Source: Synechococcus sp. PCC 7336
GTDB lineage: Bacteria; Cyanobacteriota; Cyanobacteriia; Thermostichales; PCC-7336
Assembly: GCF_000332275.1 (NCBI RefSeq)
Contig: NZ_CM001776.1
Coordinates: 3,718,008 to 3,782,007 of the forward strand
Reading direction: 5' to 3'
DNA: 64,000 bases
Numbering within the stretch: the stretch's first letter is position 1; every line of letters begins with the position of its first letter. A program made the position numbers and the translations under genes. The notes under the pieces were generated by a model. The model made no database searches, had not been told where the DNA came from, and worked only from the letters and a program-made list of their open reading frames with translations. Positions 46,211 through 54,891 of the stretch are shown here, piece by piece.

Positions 46211-47932
46211 ATGGCAAAAGCAGTTGGCATCGATCTCGGTACGACCAATTCCGCCGTTGCGGTGGTGGAGGACAGCCAGCCCTGGGTGATACCGGATGGG
46301 GATGGCGAAGAACTCTTGCCCTCTTGCGTGGGCATGAGTGCGAATGGCAAGTTGCTGGTGGGACAGACAGCTTTGCGGCAATATGCCGCTGCCCCCGAAC
46401 GCACGATCAAGTCGATCAAGCGGCAGATGGGAACTGCACAGACCTCGAAGTTGGGCGATCGCGAGTATTTGCCTCAAGAAATTGCCGCCATTATCCTCAA
46501 GTCTCTCAAACAGCGAGCTGAAGAGACCTTGGGAGAAGAGATAGCGCAAGCGGTGATTACAGTTCCCGCTTACTTTACCGATGCACAGCGCCAAGCCACC
46601 AAGGATGCCGGAGAGATTGCCGGATTGGAGGTGCTGCAGATCCTGAACGAACCGACGGCAGCGGCACTGACGTACGAGTTGAATGCGGAAGAGACCGAAC
46701 AGGTGCTGGTATACGATCTGGGGGGCGGCACCTTTGACGTGTCGATTGTGGAAATTGCGGGGGATGTTACAGAGGTTTTGGCCAGCCACGGCAATAATCG
46801 CCTGGGAGGGGATGACTTCGATCGCCGCCTGCAGGTTTACCTGGCCGACCAGTTTCGCCAGACCCACAATATGGCAGTACCGGAAGATGCAACTACGCAA
46901 GCTCGCCTGTTGCAGGCGGCAGAGCGAGTCAAGCTCGATCTGAGCAGCAATGCTTTTGTCACCGTGCGGGAAGCCTTTTTAGCCAGTAAGGGCAAGACGG
47001 CGCTTCACTTAGAAACCGAGGTCTCGCGAGAGCGGTTTGAGGAGCTGATTGCGCCGTTGCTCTCGGAAACGCTAGGGGCGATCGATCGCGCTTTAGAAGA
47101 CGCCAAGTGCAAGGCAGAAGATTTAGATCGCGTCATTTTGGTGGGGGGCTCCACCCGTATCCCCTTGGTACAGCGATTGGTGGCAGAGCATTTGGGCCAA
47201 GACCCGATTGACAGCATCCAACCGGAGTTGTGCGTTGCCTTGGGGGCTGCCCTGCAGGCAGGCGTGCTGACCGGCGAAGCGGTGGATGCCATTTTGGTGG
47301 ATGTGATTCCCCACTCGCTGGGCATTTCCGTGGTGGAGGAAACGCCCATGGGGTACTTGCCGGGGCTATTCAGCAGCATTATTCCGCGCAATAGCGTGAT
47401 CCCCGTTTCCCGTTCCGAGGTGTATTCCACTGTGGCAGACGGCCAGAAAGCGGTGGAAATCGAAATCTTTCAGGGGGAGAACGCGATCGCCAAAGAAAAT
47501 GTGCCCCTAGGCTCGTTCATGGTGGAAGATTTGCCCAACAAACCAGCGGGGGAGCTGCAAGTGGAAGTGCATTTTGACTTTGACTTAAACGGCATCCTGA
47601 CGGTGACGGCGACTGAAAAGGGTAAGGGTCAGAAAGACACTTTAGTGGTGAACAATGCCGCCACTAGCCGCATGTCCAGCCACGATCTCAAGCAATCCAA
47701 ACTCGGGATCGATGCGCTTTTCGAGCTGGATGAGGATGATGTGGCAATGGCCGAACTGCTGGATGAGGCTTACGGGACTCTGGAGGGGCTGGAATCGGAT
47801 GCTGCTGCGAAGTTGCAGGCGGCGATCGTCAAGGTTGAAAAGGCGATGGAGGCGGATGAGGACGATCGAGTGGAGCAACTGCTAGAAGAATTAAAGACCC
47901 TGCTCGCCGAGCGTGAGACCTCTCCCGAATAA
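46211..47932 (+). CDS. Hsp70 (DnaK-like) chaperone, short form
   Basis: The 573-residue protein has the full actin-like ATPase domain: VGIDLGTTNSAVAVV, PAYFTDAQRQATKDAG, VYDLGGGTFDVSIV and VILVGGSTRIPLVQ. The substrate-binding beta-domain is recognisable (VIPVSRSEVYSTVADGQ, FDFDLNGILTVTA). The alpha-helical lid is much shorter than in DnaK (about 630-640 residues), and there is no EEVD-like tail. It forms the last gene of the TPR/J/GrpE/Hsp70 run. It is a specialised Hsp70, not the main DnaK2-type, by my reading. Confidence 0.88.
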   Translation: MAKAVGIDLGTTNSAVAVVEDSQPWVIPDGDGEELLPSCVGMSANGKLLVGQTALRQYAAAPERTIKSIKRQMGTAQTSKLGDREYLPQEIAAIILKSLKQRAEETLGEEIAQAVITVPAYFTDAQRQATKDAGEIAGLEVLQILNEPTAAALTYELNAEETEQVLVYDLGGGTFDVSIVEIAGDVTEVLASHGNNRLGGDDFDRRLQVYLADQFRQTHNMAVPEDATTQARLLQAAERVKLDLSSNAFVTVREAFLASKGKTALHLETEVSRERFEELIAPLLSETLGAIDRALEDAKCKAEDLDRVILVGGSTRIPLVQRLVAEHLGQDPIDSIQPELCVALGAALQAGVLTGEAVDAILVDVIPHSLGISVVEETPMGYLPGLFSSIIPRNSVIPVSRSEVYSTVADGQKAVEIEIFQGENAIAKENVPLGSFMVEDLPNKPAGELQVEVHFDFDLNGILTVTATEKGKGQKDTLVVNNAATSRMSSHDLKQSKLGIDALFELDEDDVAMAELLDEAYGTLEGLESDAAAKLQAAIVKVEKAMEADEDDRVEQLLEELKTLLAERETSPE

Positions 47933-47948
47933 TAGTTTGGAGCCAATT

Positions 47949-48020
47949 TTGGCAACGGATACAGCATCGCTGGTCAACATTCTCGAACAGGATTATCGGC
48001 GTTTCCCGCAGGAAGCGTGA
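47949..48020 (+). pseudogene. Possible 5' remnant of a DUF2358 gene
   Basis: A 23-residue frame contains LVNILEQDYRRFPQ, which resembles the opening of cyanobacterial DUF2358 proteins, and then stops. No further part of such a protein follows in any frame, and only an unrelated 38-residue frame continues to 48137. It was called from a very short match. Confidence 0.25.
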
Positions 48021-48173
48021 ATGTTTATTATGGCACCTACCTCGACCTTCCAAAGAGTCACAGCAATGCCCGAGTTTTTGTCTATTCAGGCTGCCGCCCC
48101 TCCACCCGAGCTGTGTTTCCGAACTTACGATTGGTGATGTGCCGGTAGGGGCACTACAACGGCATCAATGCGT

Positions 48174-49190
48174 TCAGTCCCATTGGATCGTGCCCAGACT
48201 GTCCAATAGTGCCCTGCCAAAATAGGACGGCGTCTGGAATCCCGCTGCAAAATTCCCGTTGAGAATTTTCGTCGCTATCTCTCGGAGGCAAAACGCTGTA
48301 AACAAATAGGCTTCCGGTCCCCGAAGCGAAACCGACCTCGATTCTGTCTCGTTTGCGGCGATCGCCATGACATAGGTGCTGCCTTGCTGCAATTGCCGTT
48401 CTGAAGGCCCTTCAGGCAAAAACCCGAGCAACTGATTCAAGATTAAATTGCGGAGCCACAATAGCCGCCCTCGCATCATCTGCACGATGAAGCCAGGAAA
48501 GACAGTGTAGGTCTGAATGTTGTCAATGCCTGTAGACAGCCCAGCCGTAAACAAATCAGCGCGCCAGGGATTGTAGACCCCCGTAAATGTTTTGCCCGCG
48601 ACCTCAAAATCCATACTCGATTCGGCCGGATGCGCAATGACCCATTCCCCATTAACCTTCCGTACCCCTGGCTGATTGATATTCTTCAGAACGGTCTTCA
48701 GCGTGCCGCGCGAAGCTCCCCCTTCTGTGGCGTAAAGGATCGTCAGCTTGGATGCCTTCGGCAGCAGCTCTTTAGCCATATAGGCCGCGATATCGGTGGG
48801 CACCACGCCAAAACCAGCCCCCGGCATCAGCATAATGCCTGCTCTCTTCGCCTCTGGCCCGAAGGTAAATGCCGATCGCATCTCGTCGACTTCGCCCGCA
48901 ATGTCAATATAGTGACATCTGGCAGCCAGACAGGCTGCGATCAAAGGCTTCTGCGTCCGCTGAAACGGGCCTGCCAGATTGACCGCCAGAGTCACGCCTG
49001 ACAGTTGGCGCTCAATTTCACTCTCATCCTCTAAGTTGAAGACCGAGGCTGGGCAGCCCAATTCCTGCGCAACGGCCCGAACGGTATCGCGACGGCCGGC
49101 CAAGATGGGTCGGAGCCCTTGTTTTACCATCTCCCTAGCACACAGCTTCCCCATGTAACCCGTGGCACCATAAATGAGCACATCAGCCAT
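48174..49190 (-). CDS. Saccharopine-dehydrogenase-like NAD(P)-dependent oxidoreductase
   Basis: The 338-residue protein begins with a Rossmann motif (VLIYGATGYMGKLCAREM; GxxGxxG at about 8-13), then ILAGRR, VNLAGPFQRTQKPLI and GAGFGVVPTDIAA. It belongs to the saccharopine dehydrogenase / trans-acting enoyl reductase group, often involved in lipid or polyketide tailoring. It is the last gene of the minus-strand oxylipin-like operon, and its start overlaps the SRPBCC gene by 8 bp. A role in reducing an oxylipin intermediate is inference. Confidence 0.82.
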   Translation of the reverse strand: MADVLIYGATGYMGKLCAREMVKQGLRPILAGRRDTVRAVAQELGCPASVFNLEDESEIERQLSGVTLAVNLAGPFQRTQKPLIAACLAARCHYIDIAGEVDEMRSAFTFGPEAKRAGIMLMPGAGFGVVPTDIAAYMAKELLPKASKLTILYATEGGASRGTLKTVLKNINQPGVRKVNGEWVIAHPAESSMDFEVAGKTFTGVYNPWRADLFTAGLSTGIDNIQTYTVFPGFIVQMMRGRLLWLRNLILNQLLGFLPEGPSERQLQQGSTYVMAIAANETESRSVSLRGPEAYLFTAFCLREIATKILNGNFAAGFQTPSYFGRALLDSLGTIQWD

Positions 49191-49608
49191 TTTCGACCCG
49201 TTCCTTTAGCAACTGGTTGTGCTGGATGAAGGCATCCTCCATCTTTTGCAGCATCGGCTTGCGAATGAATCCGCTGCCCGCGCCTCGGAAACATTCGCCA
49301 TGCAGGAGCTGGGTTGAGTTGCTGCTCGTTATCTCCAAGCGATAATAATGCTCGCCTGACAAGAACCAAGAGGCAAACCGTACACCCACCCAGGTCATCT
49401 CTCGATTCTCCTGAAACCGCTTGAGGGTGGCATGGAAGGAACGATCCAAGGGTTTGATGAACATTTGAATCCTCCCTTCGGGGCGGAGATCTCCCTCCAA
49501 CCAGCCAACAAGAGGATTCCACTCTGGATATGCCGAGAAATCTGTCAGCACTCTCCACACCCTTTCAGCCGAAGCGTTGATGGCGATCTCGGTGCGATAC
49601 TCCTTCAT
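49183..49608 (-). CDS. SRPBCC (START-like) ligand-binding protein
   Basis: The 141-residue protein begins at ATG 49608, with GGGGAGA upstream. INASAERVWRVLTDFSAYPEWNP is the classic SRPBCC/polyketide-cyclase-like opening, and the C-terminal long helix (KPMLQKMEDAFIQHNQLLKE) closes the hydrophobic cavity. Such proteins bind lipids or act as cyclases. It is flanked by lipoxygenase (16 bp) and the oxidoreductase (overlap), so a fatty-acid-derived ligand is plausible. Confidence 0.82.
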   Translation of the reverse strand: MKEYRTEIAINASAERVWRVLTDFSAYPEWNPLVGWLEGDLRPEGRIQMFIKPLDRSFHATLKRFQENREMTWVGVRFASWFLSGEHYYRLEITSSNSTQLLHGECFRGAGSGFIRKPMLQKMEDAFIQHNQLLKERVENG

Positions 49609-49624
49609 TCTCTCCCCTAGGGTA

Positions 49625-51277
49625 TCAAGTATTAATGCTGTTAATAATTTCAGATGGCAAGAAATACTGATAGGGGACCGGACGATGTTGATTTTCAATC
49701 TCGATCTTGCGTTCGATATCCGCTAGGTTTTGCTGGAATTGAACGAGGGCATCTTGGGCTAGAGGATCGGCAAAATCATCTTCGTAAAAGCCTAGCTTGT
49801 CGTGATGGTAAGAGGTCAAGACCATCGTCCAATACACTTGATCGGCCGCTTGTTTGTAGGGGGGTAGAAACTTCAGAATGGTTTCCATATCGATCCCCTT
49901 CTGCTCTGGTACCGGATGATATGCGGCGTAAGGCATATTGGGAACGAAGATCATGTATTCGTATTGAGTGAAGTTCAAGTTAGAATGCAGGGGAGCACAG
50001 GTGAAAATCACGACAGACAGGATATCGATCAGCTGCTGCAATGACTCAATAGTTTCGGGCATTCCCTTGACTCGACCGCTATCAAATGCTGCTAATTCTT
50101 TCGCCCAATTTTGTAGTTCGTAGTCCTCCCTAATATCCTCAGGGGTTTTGTAATAGATGCTGAGGTAATTGGTAATAAATTCCTTCACAGCATCCCAAAT
50201 CAACATGCCGTCATCTCTAAAGGGATAGTGGGGCAGCACCTCTGGGTCATCCATGTTTTGGCGCTCGATAATCGATGGGAAGTCAAAGGTATCAATACTC
50301 CAACGATCGAGGGTGTCGACCACAAAAGTAAGGGTTTCTTCGAGAGTTCCAGCCAAAAAGCGATCGACTGGACCGCCGGGGTTGAGAAACTGTGCCCGCC
50401 CCAAATCGTTATCAAACAGCATGAACTGGAAGTGAGGTTCTAATAACAGCGACACGGGATGGTTTTCAGCCAATTGCCGAGCAGTAACCATGGCAAACGG
50501 CCCCATGGCGGTGTGGGTGAAGGCAAAGTGGGAGCCTAATTCTTGATGGTTGGCGTCGGCGACTTGGACGCAGAGTTTGGCAAACAGCCAATCGAGGGGG
50601 GCATCTTTGGGAGTATAGACAATCGGGGTATTCGTGGCTTCGCTTTTGAGTTCGATCGCCACTGGCAAAAGAGCACCCCCCACTGGAGAGTCGTCACTTT
50701 TCCAATAGAACAGCGATCGCGTTTTGGGCATGTATTTGCGACCGTACTCCGATTCCCCTCCTTTGATGCGATTGAGATAGGGATGTTCCAGAAAATAAAG
50801 TCTACCTTCAGCTAAGGCTGCGTCGAGAGTTCCATCGGTCTCCAACACCTGCTGAAACAGAGCATTATCCACAGCAAAATCACTGGGAAGTTTTGCCAGT
50901 CGGCGCGTTGCCATGGCGTTGGCTCCCGACAGTCGCTGCTCCCCAAAAAATTCGTCAGTGCGATAGTTCTTCAGCAGATTGGGTTTAGATAGCAGAGGAA
51001 TCAGCTCCTCGTATTCTTCCAGGCTATCGAGGGGATCGAGAAAGCGCTTAGCTTTAGCAGCTAGCATATTAGCAGGCAGGTTAGCCATACTGGCGAGCCG
51101 TTTCGCGGTATATTCGGGTGAAAAATATTCCCGTTTTGGAACCTTCTGCATGAAGGGGAGAGGGGGTAATAGGCTGCGATCGAATTGATAATCCTCTCGG
51201 TTGCGCTCTAAATAATCATTGCGCTTGTTGGAGTTAGGATCCTTTTGTGGCAATGAAGGTCTGACAGCAGTATTCAC
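49625..51277 (-). CDS. Lipoxygenase
   Basis: This 550-residue non-heme iron dioxygenase adds O2 to polyunsaturated fatty acids to give hydroperoxides. The iron site is visible: H250 and H255 (SHFAFTH), and H431/N435 (HSNLN). The usual upstream conserved histidine is H244, one residue further away than in plant enzymes (Hx5H instead of Hx4H). The C-terminal residue, whose carboxylate completes the iron site and is normally Ile, is Thr here (ends IINSINT). There is no PLAT domain and no fused catalase domain; the catalase-like gene is separate in the same operon. Confidence 0.92.
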   Translation of the reverse strand: MNTAVRPSLPQKDPNSNKRNDYLERNREDYQFDRSLLPPLPFMQKVPKREYFSPEYTAKRLASMANLPANMLAAKAKRFLDPLDSLEEYEELIPLLSKPNLLKNYRTDEFFGEQRLSGANAMATRRLAKLPSDFAVDNALFQQVLETDGTLDAALAEGRLYFLEHPYLNRIKGGESEYGRKYMPKTRSLFYWKSDDSPVGGALLPVAIELKSEATNTPIVYTPKDAPLDWLFAKLCVQVADANHQELGSHFAFTHTAMGPFAMVTARQLAENHPVSLLLEPHFQFMLFDNDLGRAQFLNPGGPVDRFLAGTLEETLTFVVDTLDRWSIDTFDFPSIIERQNMDDPEVLPHYPFRDDGMLIWDAVKEFITNYLSIYYKTPEDIREDYELQNWAKELAAFDSGRVKGMPETIESLQQLIDILSVVIFTCAPLHSNLNFTQYEYMIFVPNMPYAAYHPVPEQKGIDMETILKFLPPYKQAADQVYWTMVLTSYHHDKLGFYEDDFADPLAQDALVQFQQNLADIERKIEIENQHRPVPYQYFLPSEIINSINT

Positions 51278-51360
51278 GATAACTTCCTCGAAAGATTGAC
51301 AAGCAATAAAAGTAAAGCTAGGGAAGAGAAAGAAATAACTAAAACGATAATTCTCCTCTC

Positions 51361-51807
51361 TTAGGAACCGGCAGTTGCGATTGTTTGAGGTCGATCTTGC
51401 ATAGCCATATACAGCAAAATCCCTTCAATAATGCCAAAGAATGAATCGACGACTGCAATGCTGAGGAATCCCAATTGTTGTCCGAAGAAGAGAACTGCAA
51501 TTAGGAAGAATGACGCGCCACCGCCACGAGTCACAAAAACCGACATCCAGGCAGTAGCTTCGTAGCGGTATGGATCGAGGGCTCCCGGGATATATAGGAT
51601 GCTGATTTCTAATAGTAGCAGGCCAGAACCCCGCACCCAGATAATTGGGTCTGGAATTTGCATGTGCAGCAGCGACAGCAAAAACTCCGGAAAGAAAAAC
51701 AGTGGAATGACAAAGAACATATTGGCTATAATGCCAAGCCACACCACTCGACCAAACCAAATGGCATAGGGATTGGTAATCTTTTCCGAACTAGAACTTG
51801 CAGTCAT
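51361..51807 (-). CDS. Small four-helix membrane protein
   Basis: The 148-residue protein has four hydrophobic segments (about 20-40, 58-75, 90-112, 115-135) and a short polar tail at each end. I do not recognise the family. It lies between the di-heme cytochrome (57 bp) and lipoxygenase (83 bp) genes in the same orientation, so it probably serves the same pathway, perhaps as a membrane anchor or transporter. No catalytic motif is seen. Confidence 0.6.
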   Translation of the reverse strand: MTASSSSEKITNPYAIWFGRVVWLGIIANMFFVIPLFFFPEFLLSLLHMQIPDPIIWVRGSGLLLLEISILYIPGALDPYRYEATAWMSVFVTRGGGASFFLIAVLFFGQQLGFLSIAVVDSFFGIIEGILLYMAMQDRPQTIATAGS

Positions 51808-51864
51808 GAAGCCATACTCCTAAGTGAAACTGCTTCTCGATCGCGATCGCTGATAAGCAAACCC

Positions 51865-53307
51865 CTACAGCATTTTGAGGTATTCGATCAGCGCCGTTTT
51901 ATCCTGAGTCGATAAATCTGTCCCATAAACGTGCCCCTGATTGCTATTGGCAGGCAGACTGGTGTCGTATCGAAATCCAGCTTTTTCAGCCTCGGGTCCG
52001 GTGGAGATAAATCCCATCTTGACGGGATCGTAAACATCGTAACCGCGATAGAACTCGGTGGGACGATTCTCGGGGCTTTCAAACAAATCCACCAGCGAGG
52101 GAACGGAACCGTTGTGCAGGTAGGGAGACCGCAACCACAAGCCGTCTAACGCAACACTCACGTAGCCATTGGTCTTGCGAATTTCTGTAAACTCCCAGTC
52201 ATATCCCTCGGAATAGGCCTTGTAAGCGTCTACCGCCTCTTGCGTCCACATATCTAGTCGGTGGCGATCGGTGCCAATTTCCTCAACTGGAATCACCGTG
52301 CCGGTGCGCTCGCCGCCAAATGCATGACAACTGGCACAGGAATTCTCAAAGATTAAGCTACCTGTCTCTGCCAATTGGGTATCGATCGCATAGGGATATG
52401 CTGGGGGCGGAACCTTGCGAATATAGTCTTCCACCCGCGCTATTCCCTCCACATCGAGAGATTTTTGGGTGGCACCATCCCCGAGTGCCCCTTCTAAAGC
52501 GGTTTCCGTCAGCGACGTTTCCAATCCATCCCAATGGAGGGCAAACCCTTCGTGCTGCTGCTCGTTCCACAGCGGCATCATGTCGGAGTTACCAATGGTG
52601 TCATCTATCGGCAACCCTAAAATTCTGAATTTGACTGGGTTAAAGGGGGCAATGCGACCGGGGCCTTGATCGGGGCGAACATCCATCCAGGAGAAGGATT
52701 CGTCGAAGTTCAACAGAATAGTTTTGGTGATGGGAATAATCAGGAATCGATAGAGTTGCTTGTCCAGCCAAGACAGGCCAGCCACATAGGAAATACCGTT
52801 GCTGCTATTCAAAATGTAATCGGCATTAAAGCGGGGATCGCGCGCGGAACTCCTCAGGAAATTGATGTATCCCTGCAGGTTAAATCGGCTGGAGGGACCA
52901 GTGTAGACAAAAGTGGGATTTTCCTCGGGGCTGTTACGGTAGGTGGCGGTGTGGCAGACGGCACAGGTAATGCCCTGACGGGGAAAGCCAATCACTTTTT
53001 TGGAAAACCCAATCGGCAGTTCTTCCCCTGGCTCCCAAGAAATGCCTAAAGAGGCATAGCCCCCCGGTCCGGGCAAATATTCGGGGAACAAGCGGGGCAA
53101 CACCAACCACATCCAGTAGGGCATACCATCGCGAGCTTCTGCCCCAATCGATCCATAGTTGAAATGTTGTTCTGGAGATGCGTAAAAGGTGGGCACTTCC
53201 CGCAGAAATTTAAACCACCCAACCCCCACTAATGTGCCGAGGAATAAAACCACCACCAAACCGATCGCCGTCAAGTTTTTACCGAATTTGCCGCTAAAAA
53301 TAGCCAT
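51865..53307 (-). CDS. Di-heme c-type cytochrome, RoxA/peroxidase-like (copy 1)
   Basis: The 480-residue protein starts at ATG 53307 (AGAGGAG upstream) with an uncleaved or cleavable N-terminal hydrophobic helix. There are two heme c sites, CAVCH in the N-terminal half and CASCH in the C-terminal half, plus RSPYLHNGSVPSLVDLFE and a final YGTDLSTQDKTALIEYLK. These match the MauG/CcpA-like and RoxA-like oxidoreductases. It is a close paralog of the next gene. Likely periplasmic or lumenal; it may oxidise a hydroperoxide or donate electrons. Confidence 0.82.
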   Translation of the reverse strand: MAIFSGKFGKNLTAIGLVVVLFLGTLVGVGWFKFLREVPTFYASPEQHFNYGSIGAEARDGMPYWMWLVLPRLFPEYLPGPGGYASLGISWEPGEELPIGFSKKVIGFPRQGITCAVCHTATYRNSPEENPTFVYTGPSSRFNLQGYINFLRSSARDPRFNADYILNSSNGISYVAGLSWLDKQLYRFLIIPITKTILLNFDESFSWMDVRPDQGPGRIAPFNPVKFRILGLPIDDTIGNSDMMPLWNEQQHEGFALHWDGLETSLTETALEGALGDGATQKSLDVEGIARVEDYIRKVPPPAYPYAIDTQLAETGSLIFENSCASCHAFGGERTGTVIPVEEIGTDRHRLDMWTQEAVDAYKAYSEGYDWEFTEIRKTNGYVSVALDGLWLRSPYLHNGSVPSLVDLFESPENRPTEFYRGYDVYDPVKMGFISTGPEAEKAGFRYDTSLPANSNQGHVYGTDLSTQDKTALIEYLKML

Positions 53308-53359
53308 AACCCGATCTCCTCTCATTACCTAGCTAGGCGCGATCGCCTACAGTCCTTTG

Positions 53360-53410
53360 ATTAAAGTCCTTTCATAATTAAAGTCCTTTCATAATTAAAG
53401 TCCTTTCATA
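53360..53410. repeat. Three perfect 17-bp tandem repeats at a stop codon
   Basis: ATTAAAGTCCTTTCATA occurs at 53360-53376, 53377-53393 and 53394-53410, with a partial fourth copy (CAGTCCTTTGA) just before. On the minus strand each unit repeats the last codons and TAA stop of cytochrome copy 2 (YMKGL-stop). It looks like slippage duplication of the gene end. Confidence 0.9.
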
Positions 53411-54819
53411 TATTCCACGAGAGCATCTTTCTCCTGTGGCGACAGATCGGTGCCGTACAGGTGACCGCTGTTACTGTTACCCGGTTTTGACGTGTCGTAT
53501 TCGAAGAAAGTCTTGCCATTTGCTGCCGGTACAGTGGAGACAAACCCCAGTTTGTTGCGATCGATAACGTCGTTGCCTCGATAGTAGACAGCGGGACGAT
53601 TCTCTGGCTTCTCCAACAAATCCCGCAGCGTCGGCACAGAGCCGTTATGCAGATAGGGAGCTCGCAGCCATACCCCATCTAGCGGCATATTGGCGTAGCC
53701 GTGGGTTTTACGGAAGGACTTGAACCGATCGGGATAGCCCGCATACAGGGTGTTCTGGTTGGACATCAATTCGTAGGTGTAGGAATCGAGTCGGTGGCGA
53801 TCGGTGCCAATTTCGCCAATGTCGTTGACGGTACCCACATATTCGCCACCAAATACGTGGCACTTGGCGCAGTTTTGCTCGAACAAGGGCTTGCCCGCCG
53901 CCGCGAGTTCTGCATCGATTTCGTAGGGATATTTGGGGGGTAACAGCTCCCACAGCCAGTCTGCCACCCGTCCAATCCCCTCGCGATCGACGGTGGTGGG
54001 GGTAACGCCAGCCCCCAATGCTGCACTCAAGTTGCGCTCGTCTACTGAGGTATTGTTGCCATCCCAGTGCAACTGCAAGCCTTCGCGGGGTTTCTGGTGC
54101 CAAATGGGGGGATAGTCGGAGGTACCGATAATTTCGCGATCGTCCAGCTTATCCATTGGGAAATTGAACTGGAGCGCCTTATAAGGGCTGAAGGTATCCA
54201 CCCGACCCGGTCCCCATTCCGGTTGTCGATTCAAAAAGCTCAAACGGCTGCCCTGCAAAATCAGCGCATCCCGAGTTTGAGGAATGGCGAGATAGCGGTA
54301 GAGCAACTTCTGCACCGGATGCAGATCCGCGCCCATCGCCTCGATATAGGGCATGATTTCTCGCGCTGTGAAACGGGGGTCTAGAGCAGCTTCGGAAATA
54401 AACCGAATATAGCCCTGCAAATACAAATTATTTGCCGGCATGGTGGAGATGAGTTGGGGAGCACTCTCCGCAGAGTCTCGTACCGTGCCCACATGACAAA
54501 CGGCGCAGTTGAGACCCACCCGGTTGATGCCAGTAATCTTGCGCTCGGAAAATCCGATGGGCAGATCGTGCCCCTCTTCGTATAAAAAACCGAGGGATTC
54601 GTAGCCTTCTCCAGGGAGTTTGTCAGCAAACACAGCAGGCATCGCCTTCCAGATCCAGTAGGGAATGCCATTCGCCGCTTCGCTGCCGATGGAACCGTAT
54701 TTAAAATGTTCGTCAATGTCGGCGTATTTGACGGGGCCGTTACCCAATAAAAACGGCGAGGCGAGGTATAGGATGGCGGCGATCGCAACTGCACCGATGA
54801 TGAGTCCGATTTTGCGCAA
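53395..54819 (-). CDS. Di-heme c-type cytochrome, RoxA/peroxidase-like (copy 2)
   Basis: The 474-residue paralog of the downstream gene has the same order of motifs: an N-terminal hydrophobic segment, EHFKYGSIGSEAANGIPYWIW, CAVCH, LQLHWDGNNTS, CAKCH, RAPYLHNGSVPTLRDLLE and YGTDLSPQEKDALVEYMKGL. The tandem duplication is old, as the two differ throughout. Together with copy 1 it may form a hetero-oligomeric electron-transfer unit beside the lipoxygenase. Confidence 0.82.
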   Translation of the reverse strand: MRKIGLIIGAVAIAAILYLASPFLLGNGPVKYADIDEHFKYGSIGSEAANGIPYWIWKAMPAVFADKLPGEGYESLGFLYEEGHDLPIGFSERKITGINRVGLNCAVCHVGTVRDSAESAPQLISTMPANNLYLQGYIRFISEAALDPRFTAREIMPYIEAMGADLHPVQKLLYRYLAIPQTRDALILQGSRLSFLNRQPEWGPGRVDTFSPYKALQFNFPMDKLDDREIIGTSDYPPIWHQKPREGLQLHWDGNNTSVDERNLSAALGAGVTPTTVDREGIGRVADWLWELLPPKYPYEIDAELAAAGKPLFEQNCAKCHVFGGEYVGTVNDIGEIGTDRHRLDSYTYELMSNQNTLYAGYPDRFKSFRKTHGYANMPLDGVWLRAPYLHNGSVPTLRDLLEKPENRPAVYYRGNDVIDRNKLGFVSTVPAANGKTFFEYDTSKPGNSNSGHLYGTDLSPQEKDALVEYMKGL

Positions 54820-54891
54820 GGTGGTGTCCTCAATGGGGTCTGAATAGGCTGATGGCTAGTGAGTCCATCCGTTTTAGAGATACAAACCGGC

